Below are positions 1 through 13,000 of a stretch of 64,000 nucleotides of DNA, piece after piece. Position 1 is the stretch's first letter, and each line of letters begins with the position of its first letter. A program made the position numbers and the translations under genes. The DNA comes from Spirometra erinaceieuropaei (Eukaryota; Platyhelminthes; Cestoda; Diphyllobothriidea; Diphyllobothriidae), in the NCBI GenBank assembly GCA_902702965.1, contig CACRXP010000163.1, positions 332,799 through 396,798 of the forward strand. The letters run 5' to 3'. The notes under the pieces were generated by a model. It did no database searches and was not told the origin of the DNA. It saw only the letters and a list, made by a program, of their open reading frames with translations.

Positions 1-2553
1 CACTTCGGCGCTTTCTTACAATTGGCCAACAGGAGGCCCACACGCAGGTTCTAGATACCGCATCGTTGAGGTTGGAGACTTGTGAACACGTGAACGCGTA
101 GTTCAGATTACCCCACCCCTACTGACAGTCGATACTATGCAGGAACTGTTTTTCCCATAAAGGAGTGCCAATTGAACCGTCGTGATTGACAATGTCCATT
201 GTGTGCTGCACAGCAGAGTGGGAGTAAGGACGGTGACTGGGGCGTAAATGAGTTTATAGTGATAGTAGGCTTGCGCATTATCTGCCACACTCTCTCCTCC
301 TCCTCCCCCCTCCCTCCACCTGGCCTCGGTGTCAAGACAGGGACAAAAAACCGGGGACAAGGGAGGACGCAGGTGGCTAGTACAGCGAAAATCCGCACCT
401 AGACGTACCACCACACCCCCTGATCCACAACGGACACTGACCAAGACTTTATACACCAAGGAAAGTAGGGAGAGACGCCACGGGTCCCTACTGGCGCGAC
501 ATGAGCTTCCCGACAATGCCCGCCGAACTCCGAATTAACCCTTTGTCGATCCAGCGCATCTACCGCGTGGCCCGTTTTGTGGACAAGCCCAGAAGGGGGT
601 GATCGTTCGTCTTAAAAGAAGAATGGCAGGCGCATCCTTCTAGTTAAAATACCTCCCGAACAAATTGAGTGGAACAGTATGTACTAATGATGTCCGATAT
701 CGAGACCTCTCATTCAGCAACACACGTCCGTTGTGTACTTGGGATCTGAGGATACGACAGAGACGGATAGGTTTCTTTTAGGTTAGGACAGCACTCAAAC
801 AGTGCTAACAAAAAGTAATTTGTCCGTGTTTGGAGCAGGTGTAGGGAACGCAGGTGATAACCCGGTTATGGAGATGGATCTAGTAGAAGTAGGGAGGAGG
901 GCGGTTAACTTATACCCGTTTACCGTCCGGATAATTTAAGGTTACCAACATGGTCCAGTTTTATTACAAAGCCTTGACCTCCTGCATGCCGCCGCAACCC
1001 CAGACTATCTTAGAAGACGCGCCATAATTGTCTGCAAGAATATTTTAAACTCCGCCCTCGAATCGATTATGTGCTAACTTCCTTCGCGTGTACCCAGTCT
1101 ACGTACATCCGCAGCCACATATGACAGTTCGTGTACAGCAGGCAACCAGGCCCACAACTGTCCCGAGGGCGCTGCGATGACCCGCCCAGGGACTGCGTTG
1201 AATTAAGAGCGATCTACATTGCATTTACCTCTCACCCCTATTGCCCCACCCCACGCCAGATAGAAACACGCCTGAAGACGGGTGTGGACTGAGTAACTGA
1301 CAAGGCCGGGCTCTCTCGCCTGCGTGCAAAGCCACACCTCTGCTGATTTCTACGTGCAAACGAACCAGACTGCAACTGGGAACCTCAGATCTCGCAACTC
1401 GGGGAGTTGTCCTAAGAGCTACATTATTAAGAAGGGGGAGCAGGTATTGAGTGCGTGGCCATCAGCCCGACGAAGGACTCTGTTTCACCGTCAGTTGGCA
1501 GCCTCACTAACCACGACGGTTGGGGTATCATGATGTGTCAAAAGCACGTTTTGTTGTTTATGGTGAGGACACTAAGCACTGCATCCGAGCTGCGGCTACC
1601 TCTCTCCCCCCTACACCAGAGGCGGTGTGTGTGAGTCAGACCGATTGCAGAAGAGATTGTGCGCAGTGCTCCGACGTGGCGCGAGGACTCCGTCCAGAGC
1701 ATGCCATCAAAACTCACACATAGGTGTGTTACCTGTTATTACCAACGTTGGTGGATTACATCGCGTGATTTTTGTGTGATATGTATGGTTGATATTTTGA
1801 CGATTGTGTTTGTTTATGCGCATATGTCCAAATAGACCTACTCGACGTCTGCGTGCGGAGGCAGTACGCGCGTATGATGACGATGACGGTGATAGGTCGG
1901 CCGGATGTTGTTTTGTTTAGGCGATGGTGGGGGATGGGCTTTGGCGGTAGTTTTTGAGAAGTTGTATAGTGGTTGGGTTGTTGTTTTTACCGTTGGTGTT
2001 TTGTAAGAAGCCATTTTTATTGACCTATGTAGTTCAGCTAGCTGCTGAGCCTACAAATTTAAGGTTATCGGCATGTATGCTCGCTGAGCAATGCTATGTA
2101 TTCTTTGCCCAACCACATTTAAGGCAAGTGCTGATGGGTCCCGTCGCAGCTGCCAGCTGCGTCGCTCTCAATTCCCCTGGGATGGCGCTACTTCTGGAAG
2201 AACTTATTTGGGCATCCGTCATTAATTAGAATTCTCCTGGGAGAATTGATCTTACGACCGTTTAGCAGAGCACACTTTAATGTTATACAAAACGGGGACT
2301 TTCTTCTACACAATAATTAGTATGCTTAGCTTGATTTTTTAAATCAGCACCCAGTTTGCGCAATCCCATGAAAGTCTTTGTACGTGCATTGTACTAGTGC
2401 GAAACGTCCCCTTTGTACATTAGGTTTGTTTAGTCTTAGTCCACTAGTAGTAGCTCTGTTTATCCTAATTTTCAACTTTGCAAAGCTTATCCGTTTAGTT
2501 TCATGGCGTGGACAGTACACCTGCTACATTGCATTTGCTACCATTTTTAAGTG
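1..2553. other. Non-coding stretch with one dispersed repeat copy
   Basis: I see no convincing coding exon here. Open frames are short, lack recognisable motifs and overlap on both strands. The only structure I can support is the R1 dispersed repeat near 150-470, listed separately. The rest is mixed-composition sequence with T/G-rich patches around 1740-2000 and no gene signal I trust. Confidence 0.5.
150..470 (+). repeat. R1 dispersed repeat, copy 1
   Basis: The block reads: a Thr/Val-like GACCGTCG start, a GTGTGCT-CCACAGCA-like word, AGTAAGGACGGTGACT, GTTTATAGTGA, GGCTTGCGCA, a C/T-rich ACTCTCTCCTCC tract, then GTCAAGACAG...GACCGG...AGGTGGCT and ACCTAGACGTACCACCACACC. The same ordered words recur at about 12000, 25600, 26900, 27550, 33670, 49470, 53340 and 60390 in both orientations. 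This is a family of roughly 300-500 bp with no coding capacity that I can see. I do not recognise its class. Confidence 0.7.
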
Positions 2554-3216
2554 CAGTCAGTGGCCGATCTCAGGGGATGTTGACCGAAATTTAGAAATGA
2601 ATTTCCGATTAGGAAGGATTACTTATTTAGTAACAAGTCTCGTCTTCTTTCGATTAAAAAAATATAATCATGAAATCTTTCAAGTCCGTGCAATGTCTGT
2701 GTTATAATGCTCCTCATTAAGTATTCAATATCGGCCACGTCCGTTGTAACATTTTATGGCATAAAGGAATGTACGTTTTCCCTTACACAAAGAGTACGCA
2801 GCTTAAAGAACGTGAATCATGAACGAAAATGCAATAACAAATTGAATTCAAAATAATTTGGAAGTTGAAAAACTTTTTAAAACCAAAAGATACCCTTTCT
2901 TTGAGCATAAGGTTTGAAGAAGTGACTTACCACCAAAGTAGTGCAATAAATAATATTTTTGTGGTGGTTTTATACAAACTGTATTTGGATTTACAAGGAC
3001 ATGGAAATTCGATAGAGAAATTTCATACTTCCTAAATAGCCATTTTTACCGAATGCGGTTTTTGCAGGTGGCCAAAAAGAAGGGCATTGTGTCCGTAATA
3101 CTACAGGATTACTTAGCAAAATAATCAACCTTGCACGCCCCACTTAAGTGATCCTTCCTAATCGAAAGCGCATTTCAGAATTTCGGTGAGCATTTCATGA
3201 GATCGGGCACTGACTG
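2554..3216. repeat. FB1 palindromic foldback element, copy A (short)
   Basis: The left end (CAGTCAGTGGCCGATCTCA) reappears reverse-complemented at the right end, and the match continues through the AAATTTCGGT and CGATTAGGAAGGAT words into the interior. The unit is about 660 bp, shorter than the other three members of the family in this window. It has no ORF and reads as a non-autonomous element able to fold into one hairpin. Confidence 0.75.
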
Positions 3217-5434
3217 TACACTGCGCATTCAGTCCTTTTTGTCAACCCGAGGGTGAGGAGCATGTTTCGGGAAGAGGAGAAGAGCAGTCGCGTAGATCGG
3301 ATAAGGCCGCTCAGTCGGCCACTGCTCTTATCGTCATTTTCTATGGGAAACGAACCGATCGGTGAAAACCTGTTTATTTGTTTTGTACACTGACCACTCC
3401 TTATTTGGTTTTTGACTCCCACATTTGCAGTACCTAACTCATGCAAAGTATCAGCCTAAACGTTGTCAAGTTCGAGTTATATAATCCGGCAACTGGCAAG
3501 CCCGCATCGAATAATTTTGAGGAGTCTGTTTACAACAAGTTCTTCCCGGCACACCTCACAGCGGAACCGCGGTTGTGCATTGCTGACGATTTATTTAAGT
3601 TGGCGGACTCTGACAAAAACGGTCTCCGCGTGGCACGCGCTAGGTGGTAGCTTCACGTCATGTCAGGCACTACGCACCATCCCACCTCCGGTGCACTTGA
3701 ATCTCACAGGCCACTTGTGTCCTGTGTATGCGCGTGGGAGAGGAAATTGGGGGTGTTGTAGATCCATTTCAGGTCCCACCCTTGTGTCCTCACAACGGAC
3801 CACCCAACGAGTTTTGGAACTAGCACGTGGTGCAGCAACAGTCGTTGCTTCGGGGGGGGGGGGAGGCTATCAAATGACTGGCTAATTCTGTCATACTCGG
3901 AACTGAGACTTGGGCCCCAGTGGCTCTTTAATGCGGCATGCATTGGCATCCTCGCTAATAGGAGATCGCAGACTCTTCGCTTAAGCCCGATACATGTGAA
4001 GTCAGAACCCAAGTCGTGCGTGGCACACGCAGGCGGGATGTTTAGCTGCCGCGCCCACCCCTCTCCCCGGTCGTTTTGGCTTTACGTTACCATCATAGTG
4101 TGGTGGGCACAATAACTGCATCGCAAGCATGCCACAAGCATACGCCCAAGTCATCACCGCGCGGTATCTGCCACAGTGATTGGTGCGGTGGATTCATAAA
4201 GAACCTTGGAGCAAGGTGCTGCTGGCATGAACTAAATATGTATATTAGAGAGTTGCTAGCTGCCCCTTTACATGTAGTACCAAAGCTTCCTGTCGCGGTA
4301 AAAGTAAGTGCGCTTGCAAAACGACAAAAAAGTTGGTTGGACAAGTTCTTCTTGTAGCACCACCGGTCAAGTAAAATAATCCTAGACGCTCCTTATGATA
4401 CTTTATGCCCCGTCTGTCTCCTTTGATTTGTAAGACTGAGTTCACTCGCAGTTTTTACTGAAACCAGTGAATCATCCACGGCTTGACGAGAAATCTCCAA
4501 AAGCTCAAAAACCGTTCCCTATCTGTGGTCCAAATACCAACGACAAAAAGTAAACAACCTAGTTATAAAATAGAAAGCGTCTAGGCTGAAATTCGAAAAT
4601 TGCATCCATTTAACGCAACTCATTAAACTGCCTTTTAAACATTTCGACATGCAGTATGTGGCAAGAAACGGCTCAGTGGGGGAGCATTTTGATAAAGAGC
4701 GAGCGTAGAGTTTCTACTGTCGTTTTGGGATTTGTACTGTTTTTTATGTGTGTACCTTGAATTTATCGGATCTCTGACGAATCATTAAAAAGTGTTGTCC
4801 ATCGCATATAGAGTTTTATTCACATGCATATTCTCTCTTGCATTTTGTAGGTTCATCTCTACCTTGACTTGATTCCAGATCTTGTTATACTACTATTATC
4901 ACTTGCATCACACTGCGACCATGAAGAATGAAGTAGTTCTCAAATGAATCGCTCGCCATTCGTTCTATTTCTTAGTTACATAAGGTCAAGAAATTAACCA
5001 TACAAAAGTCTTCGTGTTGTTTACCCCATATTCAAGCTGGCATGGGTCGATTGGTAACATCATTATCGTTTTGCAGTGCAAAGGTTTACCGATTCACAAG
5101 TCTGAATGTTTGTCACCGATGTCGTTCCCACTCACTCAAGCAAAAGCGCTGGTTGAAACGGTGCCTTACTTGAGTATCTCGGACAGAAAAATCGATTTTC
5201 ATGCACACGAAGACCGTCTCGTCAGATTTTCACCGAGACCAGCAAATCCCGTTTAACGTTGAACGCGCACAGGTATGCAGACCTGGTCTACCCTGACACT
5301 TTAAATAGCCATTTTGTCTTAAACACGTTATGTCTGGGTGAGGGGCTTGCTTTTTGTGCAACCTTCGAAGCACTACTCTGGACCATTTTGATTTTGGCCT
5401 TCCCGTTACAATATTGCCGCCGCCTACTGTACAG
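3217..5434. other. Non-coding stretch between two FB1 elements
   Basis: Several open frames occur (for example near 3463-3885 and 4076-4357), but none shows a domain, a splice-site pair or a family motif that I recognise. A homopolymer G run sits at 3850-3861. I annotate nothing further. Confidence 0.4.
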
Positions 5435-6370
5435 TAGATGTACTAACTCCTTAAATGTTAGCCGAAATTCTAAAATACATTTTCAAGTCGAAAATATTAC
5501 TTAATTAGGACTGCAATATTAATCGCCATGCAGCATAACCCCAAAATATTTCAGTTACTTCGGGATGCCGGCTTTTAAGCGAACTTCTTTCCGGCCGCCT
5601 GTAAAAAATGACTGCTTAAATAGCATGAGTTTTTCTCATTGATTTTCGATGCTCTTATAAATTAAACTATATTTTATTGAAAAAGTGCGTAGAAAGTATT
5701 CATTCTTTTACCCATTTGGTAGAAAATCACGTCTTCTTTAAATCTTGTACTTGAAGAAGGGGTGTACTTCGGTTTTAAAAACTTCCTCAATTACCGAATA
5801 ATTTTGAAATCGACCTGCCGTTACATTTTCTTTCATTCAGGTTTTCCAAACTACAAACTGTATATTTTCCTTGTGCGGAAAATCATACATTTCTATACGC
5901 TATTAAGAGGCGATCATATATGGCTAAGAAACTTTAGCAGTGGGTTTGGGTCATATAGGAAACTTTACAAACGACGTTAGTTAGTGCGGAGGCTCCATGT
6001 TTTATGAACAGGCGTTTGACCATCTTAAAGATCTCATAATTAGAAACGTTTTGAAACCGAATTACACCCTTTCTTCGTGTTTAAAATTTAAAGAAGGCGT
6101 AATTTTCTGCCAAATGAGTAAAAGAATGAGTACTTTTTATGCATGTTTTCTATGAAATATATTTAAATCTATAGAGGCACTGAAAATCATCGAGAAAAAG
6201 TAATACTGCGCACGTTGTCATTTTTACAGTGTAATTTTTGCAGGCGGTCGGAAAGAAGTTTGTTCAAAAGCCGGCATCCCGAAGTAATTGGAGTATCTTA
6301 GTTAATCTTTTCGAGTCCGAAACGTACTTCAGAATTTCAGTTAACATTTTATAAATCGGCACTTCTGCTG
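5435..6370. repeat. FB1 palindromic foldback element, copy B
   Basis: The left arm words CAGTTACTTCGGGATGCCGG, ACTTCTTTCCGG and AAAATGACTGCTTAA return reverse-complemented in the right arm at about 6200-6350. Matching continues into the middle, so the element is close to one long inverted repeat of about 0.93 kb. The sub-terminal words match copy D at 28.1-29.0 kb, which places both in one family. Confidence 0.75.
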
Positions 6371-6983
6371 TTCGTGGCCCGCCTTCTGTTTGTCCTTTCG
6401 CGTTGCTCTTAACTTGCTGCTGGACTTCAAACTTTGTTACTTTAAAAACAGGATCTGCGAGCCGACTTCTGCGTATATTAACGCAGACGAATTTTTGATG
6501 ATTTTTCGAAATAAACTTCTACGTACTAGTCTCATTCGCATCCGACAACGTTAAGGTGTGTGGGATCAGAACTGTGGTTACTTGTACAGTTCACTCATGG
6601 AACCCTCGTGGTCAGACTTTTTTCCCCAAACTTTTCTTCATCCTCGGATCTGCCGGGGACCGGTTACCAAGCCATTTGATCCCAAAGGTAATTTGCTGTG
6701 CACAGGGATTTCCAATCTACTTTTCCGAGTTTCGTTATCAGTATTTTTATCAGAGTTGCCAACTTCCTGCATGGGCTGCTTGCTTTGCGAGCCTTTCCTA
6801 CCCGTCTGCATTACCTATGGTTCATTTGCCGTTTGTCTCTTCAGGTGCCTCCTACCAGGATCGGAAGTAGGTAATTCTGTCAAATCAGTACGCGCACACA
6901 CACAATACGACCGACCGAAACCGATCTTTTTCACCTGCTTATCGTCTCTCCTCTGCCCCCCCCCCCACACCCTATCCATCCAC
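6371..6983 (+). promoter_or_regulatory. Probable 5' flank/UTR of the MBOAT gene
   Basis: An open frame runs without a stop from 6558 into the MBOAT coding exon. Its product from 6558 to 6983 is Cys/Pro/Ser-rich with no family similarity, whereas MBOAT-like sequence begins after the Met at 6984. A possible splice acceptor (TTTGTCTCTTCAG) at about 6831-6843 suggests an upstream non-coding exon. I read this stretch as promoter or 5' UTR, possibly spliced. Confidence 0.4.
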
Positions 6984-9900
6984 ATGACGGAAATCGTGAC
7001 AAGTACACTTGACCCCACGGAAGTTCCCCTAAAAAACCTCACCAGTACCACTGGCGGTTTAGGCCTTCTTAGCACCCTGGTCGGTCTGGTGATGGGTGTA
7101 CAAATCGACCAAGGTACCGGCGTCTTCGTGAGGGATCGCTTCTACACTGGCTGTCGTATTCTTCAGCCACTGTCCAACTGGTGCGGCCTCTCTATAGACG
7201 TGGCAAATTTCCTCGCCTCCGCCCTCATTGCGAGCCTTCTGGGCCTCCTTATGCGTTATCTGATCTCACCCAGGCGGTTTTCCTACCGCGTACGCGCCTC
7301 CCTTGAGGTCTCTTTCGGTCTCCTTCTGATCATTTTCTGCTTTGGCCAGCAAGTCCGCATTCTTATTTTGCAATCTCTCGTTACTTACCTGCTCCTGCGC
7401 TTCTGTCGCCTTGACCAAATACGCACGCCGACGTTAATCACCGCGTGGACCATGTTCTACCTCATGTTGGTGCATCTCTGTCGACTCTACTATGACTACG
7501 AGGGTTACACGTTGGACATTTCGGGCCCACTGATGCTGCAGACTCAACGCCTTTCCAGTCTGGCCTTCAACCTCTATGACGGAGCGCGCATAAAGAAGCA
7601 CAATGCTAAGATCTCTGCTGCGAAGCCGGCCGAGGATACAGAGTGCAAGCCTGCCTCCTCGCCACAGGTCGTTCTCGACATGACAGCCGCCGGAGATAGT
7701 GACGTGGTCACGGGGCCTTCTGATTCTACTCTGGAGGGCGTGAAGACCAAGGAGACTTCCCCGCTTCCCGACTTTCCAAAGATGATGCCTTCTAGTCAGG
7801 GCTATGCTGTAGAGGATATGCCTAGTTCCCTGGAATATGCCGCCTATTCCTTCTACTTTCACGGAGTCTGCATCGGGCCTTTGGTTTTCTACCGTGACTA
7901 CCGCAAGTACCTTGGAGGGTACGAGACGGGAGAGCTACCGCCGATCAGTTGCCGCCGTGTACTCATCCTTCTTCTCCGCGCGATCATCTACGGCGGATGT
8001 TTTGTCGCTCTTTTCAAACGATTTCCCGTCACCTACATTGCGGAGGCTAACTTTCGGGTGAGTTTCTTCGCAGTTTTCTATTGGGTTTGCACTTGTCTGC
8101 CGCGAGATTTTTTCGCTCCGAGGGGCATGTTGATGACCGTTTGCTGGCAAATTTAACACACCAGATAGCCCATCAGCTTTCTTTCATTCTGTAAACATTT
8201 TTGTTGACTGCACTTGCCAGGTATGGACGTCTAGAGACACCGCCTCTAAAGTTGATAAAATAACTTGCCGTTTTTCGATTCATGTGGCCTGAGCGCGATT
8301 TTGTTAGCCGCAAAGTCCTTTCGAGCATGCCCTCTGGCCAATTTAATCGTTTAAGTAGGATACAATAAGAAGCCAATGAGAACTTGATCGGCATTAATAG
8401 TTAGGAAAAACTGGTATTGGGAAATACCAGTGGGGAGGAGAAATCGGGATCGTTAATAGTCGTGGCTTGGAATGTTACGAACTGACAGAATAAGTCGATT
8501 AAACTCATGCTCGGAAATCAGGCTACGAAGCCTCCTATATATGGCCTGTATGGCGTTTCCACCGAGGTGGAATACACGATCGCAAATTAAGGCTCGATTT
8601 GTGTGCGACACGCGTAGACGGACTGCTTAGCTTTGTTACGGGATGTTCCCATGCCCGCCTCCCAGGTCACTGAACACTCAGTCTACTGCCGCGGTTTCAC
8701 CAACTCTTCGTTGGAACGAACATTTGTAGTAAACACTAGTCGTTTTTTCGTAATGACATGTTGCGAATTTCTAGAGGCCTACTGCTAGTATGGCATCTTT
8801 TAACCCCAAAAAACCTGTTTCAGACAAGAAACTCGGGATGTTGAGCTTTATACCGTATGTCGGCACATTCCTCTATCACGATTACCCACCGTCTACCATT
8901 TGAGTAGACGAGCACTTGGACTTAAAATTCGCCTGTATTTCCAAAGAATGTTTCGGAATATTTTTTCATCCTGAAACACTCTTAAGTACTGGACGCCTCA
9001 AATAGCCCCGAAACAGCTGGCAGTGGTTCCTAGGCTGACTGCTGACTCGAAACGTTTTGCCGACTGGGACACTGGAACCGTCATTTAAGGCTTACCCATT
9101 GTCATCAGCCAGTAATCTCTCAGCCCACTCTTGGTGTTGAACCCGCGCGCGTTGACGGTCAACCCTCCAACCCCAGAACGAGATGAAAATGCCCACTTTT
9201 GTCCTGCAATTCCTGTACACTTCACTTCTGCAAGACTCGTCACACAATGCTCTCTGCGTCAATAGCGATTGAAATTTCCAAGAATGACACTGCTGGTCAT
9301 TCAAATGTCTCTTATTCAAAGAGACATTTGCGGGCCTTTGCAGTATCCATCTTTACCTTCGGTTAATTCTGCCTATTTTTTTCCCTTTCTCACGCAGCAT
9401 ATGAACCTGTTTGTACGCGCTGGCTACATTGCCCTCACATTCCTGATAGCTCGTTTGAAATACTACTTTGCCTGGACCCTGGCCGAGGTGCTCGGTATGT
9501 GTGCAGGCAACGGTTACACGGGTGAAGACCCCGTCACGAAGGAGACCCTGTGGAAGAATGTGCACAACTTTGACTTTGTGGGAGTAGAGGCTGCGCTGAA
9601 TTTGAAGCTTCTAATAGATGCCTGGAATATAAAGACTGCGTGTTGGTTGAGAGAGGTGGTGTACTACCGTGCACCCAAATCCATCCGCACAGTGGCTGTC
9701 TTCTGTGTGAGCGCCTTCTGGCACGGCCTCTACCCCGGCTACTACCTCATGTTCCTCACATTTGCTCTCTTCACTCTGGCCGCCCGGGTCTGGCGTCGCA
9801 AAGTGCGCAGCCGACTGCCCTCCAATCGTTACCTCTTCCTCCTCTACCACGGCTTCACTATTCTCCTCACCCACGTCAGCATGGACTACGCCCAGGCTCC

Positions 9901-10057
9901 CTTCCACCTGCTCAGCCTAAAAAGCAGCCTGCTCGCCTGGATACAGTTCCTTTTTGTGCCGCACATTGTGGCCGTGCTGGTACTCTCCGTTCCTCCGCTT
10001 GTCTCTAGACTGCGCAAAAGGCGAAAGGAACAGGACACCGAGGCGCTCCTAGCGTAG
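6984..10057 (+). CDS. MBOAT1/2-type lysophospholipid O-acyltransferase (exons 6984-8057 and 9398-10057)
   Basis: A predicted multi-pass ER-membrane enzyme that moves an acyl chain from acyl-CoA to a lysophospholipid (Lands cycle). Exon 1 gives 358 residues and exon 2 gives 219, about 577 in total, against roughly 500-520 for vertebrate MBOAT1/2. The donor CGG|GTGAGT at 8057/8058 and the acceptor TTTCTCACGCAG|CAT at 9397/9398 are both phase 0. Family marks: LMLQTQRLSSLAFNLYDG, SLEYAAYSFYFHGVCIGPL, the WNIKTACWLREVVYYR block with the family Asn at about 435, and SAFWHGLYPGYY with the catalytic His at about 467. Extra length comes from a hydrophilic loop of ~60 residues (Pro/Ser/Thr/Asp-rich, about residues 212-275) before the SLEYAAYS block. 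I chose the start at 6984 because upstream frame sequence is not family-like. MBOAT7 or MBOAT5 are less likely on the NxKTACWL and ISGP/LAFNLYDG contexts. Confidence 0.9.
8058..9397 (+). other. Intron of the MBOAT gene
   Basis: A 1340-bp intron with GTGAGT donor and a strong pyrimidine tract before CACGCAG. I see no further coding sequence or recognised repeat in it. Confidence 0.85.
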
Positions 10058-13000
10058 ATGCTAACGCTGCCGCCGCCGCCGCCGCTGACGGCCGCGTCTC
10101 GTGCCTGCTGGCTTTGCACTGCTCCCTCCCCCCCCCCCCCTTAAAACACTTCCATGTCTATTTTGGAATCCGCCGTGCGTTGCTGATTATCTTTGGACTT
10201 TTAGAGTCTTGCAGCCGCCATGGCGGTCATTGTACAGGTTCGCATAATGTGCCTCTCCCCACCGATCTTTCTAATTCCCCCCCCGTTGTACCAACAAAGT
10301 CTATTTACGAACTGACATAGAATGCATTTTGCGTAGGCTGGGGTTGCCGCAAATGCAGACGCATGCTGCAGTTTTTGGTGACCTTTGCTGCGTTCCCAAC
10401 GAGAATGTACTCACGTAACCTCTATGCACACTCGTCTACGTCTGTCAACGCCCGATCCAGAGTAGAAAGACAGATTTTTAAACTCAGATTTGATCTCCTT
10501 CTGTCGGCTACAAATAAATATCAACTTTTGTCTAGAGGCAGAGTGACTGCATGGTGGAAAATTCCTTTTCCAGATCTTCAGTGTTTAGATCTGGTACACG
10601 GTTTTCTTTTAAAGGGACGGAAATGTGGACCTTTTTTCTCTTTACTGCTCACATGTGACTCACCGTTATCTACATTCTTCACACTCTGTCCATTGGGACT
10701 GGCCACCAAACCTGACATTTAAGGAACCGAGGCGAAATAGATGGTTATGTCTGGAAGCCTGGCGAAAATTTTTGCCCGTAAGAAGTTTTTGGATATCTGT
10801 TAGGGCCCTAAACGTCTGCGTCACTTCATAGCGACGGTATACAGAGGAGTAGTGCTGATAAGTTACTGTCACCCTTGTGCCTGGTTGACGTGCTCTAACT
10901 GAGCAAATGGAGCAATTCACAAGACGATTTTTCTGAGGGTTGAAGTATGGTCTGTCCATCAGGAAGACCTAAAATGCGCCAGATTACGTCAGATCTTGCA
11001 GCAGCTTCTCTACCGGACCATGTTTTACGAAAAGAGATGGGATGGATGTTATCCTGCTGAAGAGGAGGAAGTCAATGCACGGGGTCGTGGGGACCGTAAG
11101 CTTGTGTAGGAGTCCGTCTTGACTTATGCTGAGGTGCCAGACTAACCTCCCTCTAACACTGCTCGCCTTTCTTCAACTGCGCTGGTTGTTTTAACGCACC
11201 CGACAAGACGCCGTGAGCAGACGCGCGCCTTTGACGTGCGTTTGGCGATCAGGTCGTTGGTTTCCAATATCGATTATGCGTAATTACTGGCCTTTTCCGC
11301 CGTTCTCGGTCAGGCTGGCGCACATCACTAACGGCGTCACATTCGTAATATTAGCACCCAAGTCGCAAGTACTGAGTCCTCAACAGAATCGTTAAAGCGT
11401 TTAGTTTAGGAAAAAAAATATATGGCCCGAATCGTTGACTCGGAGATTGTGCGCTGCAGTTTTTCGGAAGCAATGATGGATTTCGTCATCTCTCACGTAC
11501 TTTATCCAACAGATATTTTTAGCCGCCCTCGTATTCAGCTCCGCCGTAAAAGGCGTGTTTGGGTGTGTCAAGGGGGGGGGGTGCTCACTTGGATGGCTTG
11601 ACAGTCTTGGCAAACGCCGTGCACCTAGAAGATGGTCATTCCAAAGTGAGTCAATCATGCGCTCGGCTCCGTGTGACTGCAAGACTGCTCGATTCAAGAG
11701 CATCGCGTCTACTGCGATCTAAAGTAGATAGGGGCGAGTGGCGCGTATCCGCACTTAGTGAAATTGTGTGCGTGCTCTGGTTCGCTTAGTAGAAACGAAC
11801 CAGGTGTGTCGCGACGCGCTTAGATGGAAGGCTGCCAACTGCCGGGGTACCTCAGTCCTCGAGGTAAGTACTGTGTATACTCGTGGAGTGACTGACTCGA
11901 GTACCGAGAGTCGGACTCAATGACCGCTTTTTACCGTCCCCGCTATCGCACTTCCACTTTGGTGGGTTCCGAACCGTTCCCGTATTTGTGTGGAAGCATG
12001 CTTCACTGTGCACAGACACGGGGGCACCGGCTGTTTAACTTTGCCAGCCGCTGTTCTCGAGTCTGCCTCCGGTCGTCCTGACTGCGTGTTGCCACGGTGT
12101 CCACGGAGTGGAGTGCATCAGATGCTGCGCAAGTCTACTGCCACTGTAAACCAATTCGCACCAAAGTCACCTTCCTGCACCCACCTCGTCCTGGGACGCA
12201 CGGCAAACATCGACAGTCGAACTGACCGATGGGAACTTCAAGTCCGCCCGATCACTGCATCCTGTCTCACTACCAGGTGTCTCGTCATTGTCCCTGTCAT
12301 CTGACTACGATGGTTTTGGGGATAAATAGTGACGCCCGCGTCGCACAAGTCTTGCGCACTGGAGTGCAGATTACACATAGGTCATCTCTACAGCCCACCC
12401 CCCTGCGGTCAATTCGGGTCGCCTCCACACCGGAATTGGCTCACTTCTGGGGAATTATGCGGCTATTGAGCAATCACAACCCGTTTTAGGTGTGGCAGCA
12501 CCGTCTACCCCCTCATAATGTACAGGGATTGAAAAAGTGGCCATAAATCTTTACCATTCTCACTTCCACACAAATGATAAACGCGATCGAAACTGTGAGC
12601 AAAGAACAGCCCCCACAGCATCGTACCCTCGTGAATGATCTCACTCGAGTCTTTAGAATGTCAGCCAGTGGCGGATATACTAGCAACGACAACCACGATC
12701 GCTGGCCGAGTTCTTCGAAGGAGAAAATTAAGGAAATCGTAACAGGATAAAAATTTTCTATGGCAACGGCCGGTGTACCGGGGAACTATACGGCATTTAT
12801 ATTTGCCCTCAGAAAACTATCCGTCCTCCTTAATAAAGTACACAACTGTCTCGCATTTCGCGAGCCTTCCACAGGAAGACATTTATCAGCATCCTCAGCG
12901 TCTACGCATCCATACTGACGATTCCTGGCGGCTTAAATGTCACCTTTGCAGTTTATGTCTGCGTCGAAGGCGAACGAGCTCATTCTCAAAGACCAGAATG

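Noticed and set aside
2378..2707. 109-residue hydrophobic open frame on the + strand
   Set aside because: Runs into the FB1 palindrome, has AT-rich composition and no homologue that I recognise.
6558..6983. N-terminal extension of the MBOAT frame
   Set aside because: Open but without family similarity, Cys/Pro-rich from low-complexity DNA, and followed by a better-placed Met at 6984.
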